Below are positions 9,243 to 19,262 of a stretch of DNA of 34,980 nucleotides, piece by piece. The translations under genes were made by a program, and so were the position numbers. The notes below the pieces were generated by a model. It saw nothing but the letters and a program-made list of their open reading frames with translations. It was not told where the DNA came from and did not search any database. The stretch's first letter is position 1. Each line of letters starts with the position of its first letter. Origin of the DNA: UBA7396 sp034675265 (GTDB lineage Bacteria > Patescibacteriota > Gracilibacteria > BD1-5 > UBA6164); the NCBI GenBank assembly GCA_034675265.1, contig JAUCDK010000011.1:1-34980 (forward strand), given 5' to 3'.

Positions 9243-9285
9243 AGTTTCTACTTCTGTAGATTATAAAAAAACATACTTATTCCCT
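9243..9285 (+). ncRNA. Candidate solitary crRNA-like RNA (Cas12a handle plus unique guide)
   Basis: The segment TTTCTACTTCTGTAGAT (9245-9261) is a canonical Cas12a handle: the TCTAC/GTAGA stem is intact and only the loop changes from TTTT to TTCT relative to the array repeats. The upstream half of the repeat is not conserved and no second repeat follows, so this is not an ordinary array. A guide would begin at 9262 with TATAAAAAAACATAC. With its own promoter, it resembles the Cas-regulating mini-CRISPR RNAs reported beside some type V-A effectors, or a relic of a lost array. Its 3' end may be set by the hairpin at 9276-9327. The RNA itself is an inference. Confidence 0.6.
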
Positions 9286-9327
9286 AGAATTTTAAAAATC
9301 TATTTTTCATAGATATTAGGAAATAAG
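9276..9327 (+). repeat. Nested inverted repeat (two-tier hairpin)
   Basis: The outer arms CTTATTCCCTA (9276-9286) and TAGGAAATAAG (9317-9327) pair with one mismatch. The inner arms ATCTAT (9298-9303) and ATAGAT (9309-9314) pair perfectly around TTTTC. No T-run follows the outer arm, so it is not a classical terminator. It lies immediately 3' of the crRNA-like handle and may shape or end that RNA. Confidence 0.5.
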
Positions 9328-9353
9328 CAATGCATAAAATATTGCATAAAATT

Positions 9354-9388
9354 AAAAAAACTATATATTTCTCAATATATAGTTTTTT
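9354..9388. terminator. Rho-independent terminator after the CRISPR effector region
   Basis: An A-tract plus ACTATATAT (9360-9368) pairs with ATATATAGT (9375-9383), followed by six T. The symmetric tracts allow it to act on both strands. It ends 12 bp before the next start codon, isolating the next gene pair. Confidence 0.75.
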
Positions 9389-9400
9389 ATTTATACAAAT

Positions 9401-10489
9401 ATGAAAAAAATAATTTTATTACTCGCTTTTTTAATTCCAAACTTAGCTTTTGCAAATACATATATAGAAAAAAAAGTAGATTGATACACGCTAAAAGTGA
9501 TTCAATATGAACTCAATTCTAAAGATTATGAAATTAAAGTAGTAAAAACCGACGATGCAACGAATCTTTGAGATTTATTAAAAGAAAACAATGCCATTAC
9601 TTGAGTAAATGGAGTATTTTTTTGTCCAACAGATTATTCTTGGTGTAATACAACTAAAAGTTTTACTGACAATGAAAGATATATTGAATGAGAAAAATTT
9701 GCAACATATCTTACCACTTGAGACAGAGCTGTTTTTGCTTGGGATGTAAATAAAGTTCCTTTCATCTATCAATCTGGAAAAATAAATATGGATTGGGAAA
9801 GCGAAATTTATTATTGACTTGGAAATTATCCACTTTTACTGAGTGAATGAAAAAATATGCTTGAAGAATATTGGGATAAATGACTCATAGACTCAAAAAT
9901 GAAAGCTAAAGGAACAAGAAATTTTATTTGTAGTGATGAAAAAAAAGAAAATATTTATTTTGGACTTTTATATGATGCAACTCTGGAAGAAGCAACAAGC
10001 GCACTGAGAAGTTTTGGATGTTATGATGCACTGAATTTAGATGCAGGTCTTTCTACTGTATTTATGTATAATAATAGATATTTAGCTGGACCACAAAAAA
10101 GAGATATTCTTGATGCAGTTGCTATAGAAAGAAAAGGACTTGATGTAAAAGAAATTACACAAATAGCTGAAAATATTACAAAAGTACTCATTGCAGATAT
10201 AGAAAAAAGAAGCAAAAAAAGTTTAGAAAAAACAGATCTATACATCACAAATTATATGAGTGGTCTTGAAACTCTAAGAAAAAAAGCATATGAAAAATAT
10301 ACTGAAGATATTTATGAACTCAATTTTGTAGGAGAAATGGAAAGAGTTTGATATACTATAAAATCTCCTAGTTTAAAACATTTAAAATTAATAACTCTTG
10401 TAAATGGAGTTCATGAAAATTTAAGAAAATTAAGAATTGAAGTAAGAGAAAAAATAAAACAACAAGAATCTTTAGAAATAACAAAATAA
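9401..10489 (+). CDS. Secreted phosphodiester glycosidase-family (NAGPA/DUF2233) protein
   Basis: A 362-residue protein with a clear signal peptide (MKKIILLLAFLIPNLAFA then NTY). The phosphodiester glycosidase domain is recognised from GVNGVFFCPTDYSWC (family: iNGGyF), a mid-domain arginine segment KGTRNFICSD, and near residue 220 NLDAGLST, matching the family's NLDGGgST but with Ala in place of a Gly, followed by AGPQKRDILDAVAI. The remaining 110 residues are Lys/Glu-rich and helical (ITQIAENITKVLIADIEKRSK). The family removes N-acetylglucosamine from phosphodiesters or acts on cell-wall glycans, so an envelope role outside the membrane is likely. The next gene starts 4 bp after its stop, so the two are co-transcribed. 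The altered glycine may affect activity. Confidence 0.8.
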
Positions 10490-10493
10490 TTAT

Positions 10494-11519
10494 ATGCAAA
10501 AAAAACAAATATTTACTCTTGTAGCTCTTATTATGATTTTCTTGGGAAGTTATTATATCTCAGGAATACAATCTATCGTAGGATTATCATTTAGTCTCTT
10601 TATTTATTCAATATTTATTTATACCCTGTATTCAGGATATAAAAAATTTAAAGATAAAACATATCTATTTTTTTCTTTAGAAAATTATAATATTTTTTTA
10701 CATATGTTTCTTTATAGAGTAGCATCTCTATTTATTGCAGTTATAGTAATTATTTGAGGATTTTCATATTATCAAAATGAAATTTCTCCAGCAAAAATGC
10801 CTGTTTATACTCTTACAAATGGAGAAAAAACAATTATATTCCATGGAATGAGCCATATAGGAACACAAAATTTTTACCATCAAGTACAAGAAAGTATTAA
10901 AAAATATAAAGAAAACGGATATGTCTATTATTTTGAATGAGTAAGACCTTGAACTGAAGCCAATCATGAAGCATTTGATAAAGCACTTTGAGTAAAATTT
11001 GATGAAAAAACATATGAAAATATGTCAAAATTATATGGACTCGTAAATCAAAATAATCAATTATTTTTATGACAAGTAAACGATTTGGATTTTAATGTAG
11101 ATATTTCTATTGATGATGTTATGCAAAAATATGAACATATAAAATCAGAAGCCTGACTCTCATCAAGAAATTATACAGCTCCTCTTGATGCTTGAGAACT
11201 CATTGGAAATGAACTTTCAAAACTCAATCCAAGAGAATTAGCACTCCTAAGATATATCAATAAATCTTTCATTAATATGATTGTAAAAAGTCAATGACTC
11301 CAACAATCAATACAAGATAATTTTTCAAATAAAGAACTTTTTGCAGTAATTCTTGATGAAAGAAATAAAGTAATTGCTGATAAAATAATAACTTCTGAAG
11401 ATAAAAAGATTATTATGACCTATTGATTACTTCATTTTGAATGAATCTTTGAACTATTAAAACAACACGACATAAAATGGAGAATCGAAAGAATAGATTA
11501 CCTCTTTCCTTTAAAGTAG
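10494..11519 (+). CDS. TraB/TIKI-family-like membrane protein
   Basis: A 341-residue protein. The first 100 residues carry about three hydrophobic helices (TLVALIMIFLGSYYISGI; FSLFIYSIFIYTLY; FIAVIVIIGGFSYY). The soluble part begins with TNGEKTIIFHGMSHIGTQNFYHQV and then YVYYFEGVRPG, corresponding to the GTxHxS and E..R signatures of the TraB/PrgY/TIKI superfamily of metal-dependent peptidase-like or haem-binding folds. Later, LDERNKVIADKI and YGLLHFEGIFELL match its ERN and GxxHxxG elements. It ends in TAG, unlike most genes here. It is translationally close to the NAGPA-family gene upstream. Family assignment is by motif pattern; whether the site is catalytic is not known. Confidence 0.7.
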
Positions 11520-11548
11520 AGCCTTTGAGTATAGATATAAAAATAAAT

Positions 11549-11576
11549 TTGACTTTATTATAAATAATATTAATAT
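11549..11576 (+). promoter_or_regulatory. Promoter of the acyltransferase/acyl-ligase module
   Basis: TTGACT (11549-11554), 16 bp, TAATAT (11571-11576), 31 bp before the ATG. The -35 context AAATTTGACTTT is identical to that at groES and the solitary crRNA handle. Confidence 0.5.
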
Positions 11577-11607
11577 TTAACTATATTAATTATTAATTTA
11601 ATAAATT

Positions 11608-14253
11608 ATGAAATTATTTGCATATTTATACTCTTTTTTATTAAAATTAAGATATGATATTTCTATTGCATGAATAGAAAATATTAAAAAAAATACTCAA
11701 TATATCATTCTTCCAAATCATCAAGCTCTTGTTGATCCTCAAATTATTGGAAGTATTTTAGGACAAAAAATAAATCTCAGTCCTGTTGTTTCTGAAACAT
11801 ATTACAATATCCCCATTTTAAAAGTTTTTTTTCAACTTTTGTGAGCTATTGCAATGTGAGATATACAAAGATGAACTGGGAAAAAAGAAGATATAGATAG
11901 AGCTTTTGAATGACTCAAAAGATGAATTTCTCAACAAAAAAATATACTTCTTTATCCATCTGGGCAACTCTATAGCCAATGATATGAAGTTATAAAATGA
12001 AAAAAAACAAGCTTTTATCTCACTCAAAATATTCCTGAAAATGTCGAAATCTTAGTAGTAAGAACTACATGACTGTGGTGAAGTATGTGGTCAAAAGCAT
12101 GGAATGGAAACACTCCAAATTTTGTAAAAACATTTATTTCAGCAATATTTTTCATTTTTGCAAATTTTATATTTTTTTTACCAAAAAGAAAAGTACAAAT
12201 TGAAATACAAAATTATACTAAAATATTAAAAAACACTTCTGATATTCATCATTTTAATCAAATACTTGAAGATTATTATAATCAAAATGGAGAAGAAAAA
12301 ATCACCTATAAAAAACATTTCTTTTATTATAATGATATTTGAGATAAAACTCCTCCAAAAATATCTGGAAGTCTAGAAATAAACACTTTTACTTTTGATA
12401 AAAAAATGATTTCTGAAGCAGTAAAAGAAAAAATATTTTCAAAAATAAGTGAAATAAAAAATATTTCTACAAAAACACTTACATTTGATAATCATCTTAT
12501 TTTAGATCTTTATTTTGATAGCTTAGATATTGCTGAAATAAAATCATATATTCAAATTCAATATCCTGCCAGTTCAAATCCTCCTATTACGGAATTAAAA
12601 ACTATTTGAGACTTGTGTCTTATGGCAGTATGAAAATCACACATTACAGAAAATTTAAAACCTTGCAATTGGAATATATGAAATTTACCAGAAATAACTC
12701 TTTATAAAATTTTAGAAGAAAATAAAACAAATCTTTGAGAAAATATCTCAATAATATCTTTATTTAAAGAAGTTTTTTGAAAAAATAAAAATGAAAGTTT
12801 TGTATATGATAGTATTTTTTGAATTCAAACAAAAAAAGATTTCCTTATAAAGGCCTATCTCCTTTCAAGTTATATCAAAAAAATTGATGGAAAATATATT
12901 TGAGTTATGCTTCCCTCTGTTTCAAGTGCAAGTTTAATTATTGTTTCTATTTACCTTGCTGGTAAAATTCCAGTAATGCTGAATTGGACTGTTTGAGAAA
13001 CAGCACTTCTTCATTGTGTAAAATTTTCCAATCTCAATAACATTCTCACAAGCAAAAATTTTTATGATAAAATAAAAAATGATGGAACCCAAAAATTAGA
13101 AGAAAAATATATTTTTTTAGAAAATGTCTTAAAAGATATTCCTCTTACAAAAAAAATAAAGGCTGTTATTGATGCAATAGTATTTAAAACTCCAAAAATA
13201 AAATATAATGATGAAGCAGTATTACTCTTCACATCAGGAAGTGAAAGTCTCCCCAAAGCAGTTTCACTCACGCATAAAAATATTATCAGTGATATTTCTT
13301 GAGCGCTCTATCATTTCCCTATCACAAATAAAGATATTCTTTTATGATTTTTACCACCTTTTCATAGTTTTTGATTCAGTATCAATACTATAATGCCACT
13401 TATTTCTGGGTTAAAAACTGCTTATACACCAGATCCAAATGATGCAAAAACGCTGGTAAATATGATAACTCACTCTCAAATAACAGCAATTACTTCAACT
13501 CCAACTTTTTTAAAAATGATTCTAAATATAGGAGAAAAAAATACTCTTACAACTCTAAAATACGCTGTTGTATGAGCTGAAAAATGTCCTGAAACATTAG
13601 CGGAAAATTTTAGTAAATATTGCCCAAATGGAAAAATTTTAGAATGATATGGGATTACTGAATGTAGTCCTGTTATTTCTATAAATCCTCCTGGTAAAGC
13701 AAAACTTTGAAGTGTCTGATTGCCAATATTTTGAAGTAATATAAAAATTATTTCTCTTGAAAATCATGAAATACTCTGACACAATCAAGAATGAATGATT
13801 TATTTTTCATGAGATAATGTTTTTTCATGATATATAGATAGCCAATTAGAAAATCCTTTTGAAAAAATAGATGGGAAAATATACTATAAAACTTGAGACT
13901 TATGATATGTAGATAATGACGGATATCTCTTCATTACTTGAAGACTCAAAAGATTTATAAAAATAGCTGGAGAAATGATTTCATTACCATTTATTGAATG
14001 AATTCTGAGTAAAAAATATAACTCTGATACCGAAATTAAAATTGCTCTTGAAGCACAAGAAAAAAATGGACAAATAAAAATAGTTCTTTTTTCACAAAAA
14101 GAACTAAATCTTGAAGAAATAAATGCTTATTTAAGAACATCAGGAGTCAGTAACTTAGTAAAAATAAATGAAATTCAAGTTATTTCTGAAATACCGATTT
14201 TAGGAACTGGAAAAATAGATTATAAAATATTGAAAAATATGATTACATTTTAA
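11608..14253 (+). CDS. PlsC acyltransferase - acyl carrier protein - acyl-AMP ligase fusion (Aas-like)
   Basis: An 881-residue three-part enzyme. Residues 1-200 are a PlsC/LPLAT domain with the HX4D motif NHQALVD (His38, Asp43) and a YPSGQ-type substrate motif. Residues about 270-345 are an acyl carrier domain: LYFDSLDIAEIKSYI carries the DSL phosphopantetheine site at Ser305. Residues about 380-881 are an AMP-binding ligase with TSGSESLPK (542-550), YGITE (681-685), TGD and a C-terminal GTGKID. E. coli Aas has the same acyltransferase and acyl-ACP synthetase order in about 719 residues but uses free ACP; here the carrier is built in. The likely job is activating a fatty acid, loading it on the tethered ACP and re-acylating lysophospholipid at the inner membrane. 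The following PPTase and LplT-like genes support this. Confidence 0.88.
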
Positions 14254-14323
14254 AATAATTAATTTAATTAAATATTTTTTCAAGAAAAAACAATAAATAC
14301 TTGAAATAAATAATTCTAAAAAT

Positions 14324-14899
14324 ATGCTACAAATAATATATACCTCAGAAAAAAATTTTCAAGAAGCTATACAAAATCTTCCAGAAACATATAAAAATTC
14401 TCTCATAACAAAAAAAACATACAAAGAAAGTTTAATTGGAAGATATTTCATTTATAAAAATACTTGATATCTTCCAAAAATAAACCAAATAGGAACTCCT
14501 ATTTTTGAAAAAGATAATTTTTGGAGTATTTCTCATAAAGAAAATATTGTATTTATCTGACGGAATCAGAAAGAAATTTGAGTTGACATTGAAATATTAA
14601 AAACTCGTAGCAAGGAAGTCCTTTCAATTCATAATGAAACAGAATATACAATGATATGATGAAGAAACTTTCTACATTTTTATATTCTTTGGACTCTCAA
14701 AGAAAGTATTATAAAAGTTTTTGTATCAAGTATTGATTTGCTACCTGATATTAAAATTAACACTTTTTTACAAGAAGAAAAAAATATAAACGCTCTGATA
14801 TTTGGATATCATTTTATATGAACTTTTCAAAATATCTGATGGAAATGATCTATTTGAGTAAAAGATAATCTAATATATGCATTTTGTGAAAAAATATAA
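14324..14899 (+). CDS. 4'-phosphopantetheinyl transferase (Sfp/EntD-like)
   Basis: A 191-residue protein that would transfer phosphopantetheine from CoA to a carrier-protein serine. The two family signatures are present: NQKEIGVDIEIL (the V-D-x-E magnesium and CoA site, with Gly from TGA) and LWTLKESIIKVF (W-x-x-KE-x-x-x-K). Upstream, WSISHKENIVFI matches the family's SHs...v/a strand. It lies 70 bp after the PlsC-ACP-ligase fusion, which holds the only carrier domain seen in the window, so Ser305 of that protein is the probable substrate. The protein is shorter than Sfp (about 224) and closer to AcpT-type lengths. It starts at ATG 14324; no ribosome binding site is visible. Confidence 0.85.
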
Positions 14900-14933
14900 T
14901 TATTTAGTTAAATTAATTATTAATAATATTAAT

Positions 14934-16124
14934 ATGAAATATAAAAATCTCTCACTTGTTTTTTGACTTATTACTATTTGGAGTTTATTTTTTGCTATTT
15001 ATAAATATTTTATGTGGTGAATTTTTAAAACAGAAATCATCACTCTACAATATATTTCATGATATTTAAGTATTGGTACAATTTGATCTTTTCTCATTGG
15101 ATGACTTTTATACGAATTATTCAGAGAAAAAAAATATCATTTTTTTATTAGTATTGCAAGTATTTTATGCTTATTAAGTATATTATTTTTTATAAATTCT
15201 GATATAGAAAAAACGCTTTTAGTAGGAGGAATTACTCTTATTTTATGATTTTTTTACTGACTTTGGGGTGTTTTGAGAAATATTTTAATTGCCTGACAAA
15301 TTCAAGAAACTTGAATCTGAGATACAAAAGTAAATGGAATTGCAAATATATTTTTTATTACTTCTATTATTATTTGATCGATTGTATGATGAATTATTGC
15401 CGAAAAACTCAATCTTATCTGAATTTGGATTATTATATGAATACTCATTATTTGACTCATGATATGAACATTATTTTCTTATAAAAATATCAAAGAAAGT
15501 ATTTCCTATAAACAAAAAATAGTTGAATATAAAAATAATTATCTCAAAGATTTTATATTTATTTTCAAAAAATATTGAATTATTATGATTTTTGTATCTC
15601 TGATTATTACAATAGGAACTATTTTATCACAAAAAGCTATTGAATATTTTGTAGAATTTTGAGGAAAAACAAGTTCATGAGCAGCTATTATTTTACTTTA
15701 TAGTGCTATTTGAAGTATTATTTGAAATATTATTTCTATGAAAATAACAAAAAATAGATGGACGTATTTCCTTATTTTTTCTCTTTTATTTGCTATTTGT
15801 TGTTTTTTATTTCCTTATTTTTTTTCAAGTTTTACTTATACTTCCCTACTCGCTTGAATTGCCTGAATATTTTTTTGAATGAGTTATAATTTACTTGAAG
15901 CGTATTTTTTCAAAAAAATCTGAGACGATAACAAAAAACCATACGGTGCTGTTAGTTTATGAGTTGTAACAAGTATTGTCATTGCTATTATGATGTTTTG
16001 AGTTGATATAATTGGAAGATGATTTTGAATAAATGGCGTATACTATTTTATGGGGATTATTTTATGTATTATTGGTGTAAGCATTTTTATTTTAAAAACT
16101 AAACTTGATTCATATGAAAAATAA
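14934..16124 (+). CDS. MFS transporter, LplT-like (lysophospholipid transporter candidate)
   Basis: A 396-residue polytopic protein with about twelve hydrophobic helices and the MFS-type loop IGGLLYELFREKK between helices 2 and 3. Its length is close to E. coli LplT (397). The LplT assignment rests on context: in many bacteria lplT is adjacent or fused to aas, and here it follows an Aas-like fusion and a PPTase on the same strand. It would flip lysophospholipids inward for re-acylation. In a reduced, probably host-dependent organism this could serve salvage of host lipids; that is inference. Its last 11 bp overlap the next gene start, implying translational coupling. A generic MFS exporter remains possible. 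Confidence 0.7.
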
Positions 16125-16770
16125 ATATGTATTTGTTATTCTATATTCGATTCTTGCTTGTGGATTACTTTATATTATAGAAAATATTTATAGTCCGAGT
16201 TACATCATAATAGTAATACAAAAAATACTTCTTTTTGTTATTATCCCAATTATTCTGATAAAAACACTCAAAATTACACAAAATACTTTTTGAATTATTA
16301 CAAAAAAAAGCTTTTTATATGGAATACATTTTTGAGTCATTGCAAGCATAGGAATCATTTGAAGTTATTTTGTGTTTCAATCAATGATAGATTGGGGAAA
16401 TATTTCTCAATCTGTTTGAGAAAGATGAATCACTAAAGAAATTTTTATTTTTGTATTTGCATATATTATGTTTGGAAATGCTCTTATAGAAGAATTTTTC
16501 TTTAGATGATTTATATTTAACTTCATTAATAATTTTTCAAAAATATTTGCATATTTATTTTCTTGAGTATTATTTTCATTGTATCATATTGCAATTTTTT
16601 GAACTTGGTTTGAAGGAGTTGTTTTATGAATCGCACTGTTATGATTATTTTTATGATGATTATTTTTTTCATTTTTATATGAAAAAACAAACGGAATTTG
16701 GGCAGCATATATTTTTCATATTATTGCTGACTTGATTATCCTTATAATATGATATAAATATTTATTTTAA
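16114..16770 (+). CDS. CPBP (CAAX-protease-like) family membrane protease
   Basis: A 218-residue integral membrane protein with six to eight hydrophobic helices. The three conserved motifs of the CPBP/Abi (type II CAAX prenyl endopeptidase-like) family are present in order: EEFFFRGF (EExxxR), a single His in FSLYHIAIF, and HIIAD (family HxxxN/D). These residues form the glutamate-based intramembrane active site. ATG 16114 is chosen because it overlaps the MFS gene end by 11 bp and gives a short basic N-terminus MKNKY before the first helix. In bacteria such proteins range from bacteriocin immunity to envelope maturation. Here it belongs to the lipid-module transcript; its substrate is unknown. 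Confidence 0.82.
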
Positions 16771-16782
16771 AACTATACAATT

Positions 16783-17205
16783 ATGAGAACTTTAGATACT
16801 GATTTAATTGAAAAAATATTAAAAGTAAACGATATATTTTTAAAATTTGCACAAAACAATATTTTTGAATGAACGTGACTTACGCCAACTCAATTCAATA
16901 TTTTATGAGAAATTATTGCTTGAAATTGACTTCTTATTAATGACTTAAAAGAAAAACTTATTATTTCAGCTCCAGCTTTAAGTCAACTTTTAAACAGAAT
17001 GGAAAAGGCTTGATTTATTGAAAGAAAACTTGGAAAAAATGATAAAAGAGAAATTAAAATTACACCAACTGACCATGCAATAGAAACATACAATACTATC
17101 AATGAAAAATACATAAAAATTGCTTGAGAAAAACTCGCAACTATAAAGGAAAAAGACAAAGAAATTATGATTAAGTTTTTAGACTATATTGAAAATACTA
17201 TTTAA
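16783..17205 (+). CDS. MarR-family transcriptional regulator
   Basis: A 140-residue winged-helix protein. Helices 1-2 (IEKILKVNDIFLKFAQNN) are followed by LTPTQFNILGEII, the recognition helix IISAPALSQLLNRMEKAGFIER and the wing NDKREIKITPT, with the DxR of the MarR wing. A C-terminal helical dimerisation arm follows. It is 12 bp from the CPBP gene and ends the lipid module, so it probably regulates that module or senses lipophilic ligands. Its operator was not identified, though the inverted repeat at 17240-17259 just downstream is one candidate. Confidence 0.85.
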
Positions 17206-17209
17206 AAAT

Positions 17210-17237
17210 TTGACTTTTAAATTATCACATATATACT
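17210..17237 (+). promoter_or_regulatory. Promoter of groES-groEL
   Basis: TTGACT (17210-17215), 16 bp, TATACT (17232-17237). It lies in the 80-bp gap between the MarR gene and groES and is the closest to consensus of the AAATTTGACTTT promoters in the window. Confidence 0.65.
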
Positions 17238-17239
17238 CT

Positions 17240-17259
17240 AAGTGCTAATAAAAGCACTT
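17240..17259. promoter_or_regulatory. Inverted repeat at the groESL transcription start
   Basis: AAGTGCT (17240-17246) and AGCACTT (17253-17259) are perfect inverted arms around a 6-bp AATAAA centre, straddling the predicted start site. It could be an operator or a 5' RNA hairpin. The GTGCTAA half resembles half of CIRCE, but the arm order and spacing do not match the HrcA site. Confidence 0.5.
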
Positions 17260-17285
17260 TAAATATTTTTTAACCTTTATTTGGT

Positions 17286-17564
17286 ATGAATATTAAGCCA
17301 TTAGCTGATAGAGTTGTACTCAAAGCTGTAGAAAAAGAAAATATTACTTCTTCTGGAATTTATATTCCCGAATGAGCAAACAAAGAAAGACCATACATAT
17401 ACGAAGTAATCGCAGTATGACCTGGAAAAAAAGATAAAGAAATGTCTGTAAAAATTTGAGATAAAGTATTAAGTGGTCAATATGCTTGAGATGATGTAAA
17501 AGTTGGTTGACAAGAATATAAAATAGTTGGAATTGACTATATTTTAGCTATTATTGAAAAATAA
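17286..17564 (+). CDS. groES: Co-chaperonin GroES
   Basis: A 92-residue GroES, the cap of the GroEL folding chamber. It starts with MNIKPLADRVVLKAVE, carries the mobile-loop region (ENITSSGIYIPEGANKERP), the turn YEVIAVGPGKKD and the C-terminal VGGQEYKIVGIDYILAIIE. Five of ten glycines are encoded by TGA, including the invariant G of VGPG. groEL follows 33 bp later. The mobile loop lacks the usual GGI(V/L)L and has SSGIYIP instead. Confidence 0.97.
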
Positions 17565-17597
17565 AAATCATTCTTTTTATCCCCTAACCTATTTATT

Positions 17598-19235
17598 ATG
17601 GCAAAACAAATAAAATATTGAGATGAACTGAGAGCAAAAATGTTTGCTTGAATTGAAGCGGTTGCAAAAACAGTAACTCTCACTATGTGACCAAAAGGAA
17701 GAAATGTAATTCTTGATAGATGATATGGAATCCCTCAAGTTACCAATGACGGAGTTACTATTGCTAAAGAAATTGAATTGGAAGACAAATTCGAAGCACT
17801 CTGAGCAGAACTTATAAAAGAAGCTGCATCAAAAACAAATGAAATTGCTTGAGATGGAACAACAACAGCAACTCTTTTAACATATGCACTAGCAAAAGAA
17901 TGACTCAGAGAAATCAGAACTGGTATCAATGCAATTGAAATCAAAAATGGTATGAGAAAAGCTGGAAGCGAAGTAATAAAAGAACTTGATAAACTTTCTA
18001 AAAAAATTACTACTCCTGAAGAAATAGCACAAGTAGCTTCTTTATCAGCTCAAGATAATGAAGTATGAGAAATCATTGCAAAAGCTATGGAAAAAGTATG
18101 AAATAATGGTGTAATTTCTGTTGAGGAATGACAAACATTTGGATTAGAATTAGAGGTAACGGAATGAATGGAATTTGATCAAGGATATATTTCACCATAT
18201 ATGGTCACAAATCCAGAAAAAATGATCAGTGAATTTCGTGATGCAAAAATCCTTATCACTGATGGAAAAATTTCTTCTATGAAAGACTTAGTTCCACTTC
18301 TTGAAGAAATACTTGGACAATGAAAAAAAGATTTAGTAATCATTGCTGAAGATATTGAAGGGGAAGCACTAACAACAATTATATTAAATAAATTAAAATG
18401 AGTCTTAAATATTCTTGCTATAAAAGCTCCTGGATTTGGTGATAGAAAAAAAGAAATGCTCAAAGATTTAGCTATTCTCACTGGAGCAAATATTATCACT
18501 TCTGAACTTGGAATGAAATTAGAAAATGCAACTCTAAATGATTTATGAGGAGCTAAAAGTGTATTTGCTGAAAAATGAAAAACTACTATTATCGGTTGAT
18601 TTTGAGATGAAAAAGATATTAAAGCAAGAGTATCTGATTTAAAAATTCAAATTGAAAATACTTCTTCAAGTTATGATAGAGAAAAATTACAAGAAAGACT
18701 CGCAAAACTTGATGGATGAGTTGCAGTTATAAAAGTTTGAGCTGCAAGTGAAGTAGAAATGAAAGAAAAAAAATTAAGAATTGAAGATGCGCTCAATGCA
18801 ACTCGTGCTGCAGTAGAAGAATGAGTGGTATCTTGAGGTTGAGTAGCGTTACTCAAAGCATCAAAAGCACTTGAAAACTTTGATACTGGAAATATTGATC
18901 AAAATATTTGAGTAAGAATCGTAAAAAATGCACTTTCATACCCACTCAGACAAATTAGTGAAAATGCTGGAAAAGAATGATCTGTAATTATCAGTGAAGT
19001 TCTGAGAAATATTGATAGTAATTATTGATATGATGCTGCAAAAGATGAATATGTAGATATGATAGCTTCAGGAATTATTGATCCAAAAAAAGTAGAAAGA
19101 GTTGCTTTAGAAGAAGCAATTTCACTTGCTGGAATGTTTCTTACCACAGAAAGTGGAGTCGTAGAAATTCCAAATAAAAATGAAGATCAAACTCCTGCCG
19201 GAATGTGAATGTGATGAATGCCAGGAATGTATTAA
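17598..19235 (+). CDS. groEL: Chaperonin GroEL
   Basis: A 545-residue ATP-dependent chaperonin of standard length. It begins MAKQIKYGDELRAKMFAGIEAVAKTVTLTMGPKGRNVILD and contains VTNDGVTIAKEI, the ATP-site GDGTTTATLL, IIAEDIEGEALTT, KAPGFGDRRK-like KAPGFGDRKKEML, and the MGGMPGMY-type flexible tail (GMGMGGMPGMY), in which three of the five Gly codons are TGA. Co-transcribed with groES from the TTGACT-N16-TATACT promoter. Nothing is unusual apart from the recoded glycines. Confidence 0.98.
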
Positions 19236-19262
19236 AAAAGAACAAACTTAAAAATATGAATT

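Noticed and set aside
9245..9261. A second CRISPR array downstream of the effector
   Set aside because: Only one handle is present, the 5' half of the repeat is missing and nothing repeats within the next 150 bp.
9207..9400. Remnant of the missing Nuc/RuvC-III part after a frameshift
   Set aside because: No frame after the stop shows the Cys-rich or RuvC-III-like pattern, and a promoter and handle occupy the space.
17240..17259. CIRCE operator for HrcA
   Set aside because: CIRCE is TTAGCACTC-N9-GAGTGCTAA; here the halves are in the opposite order with a 6-bp centre.
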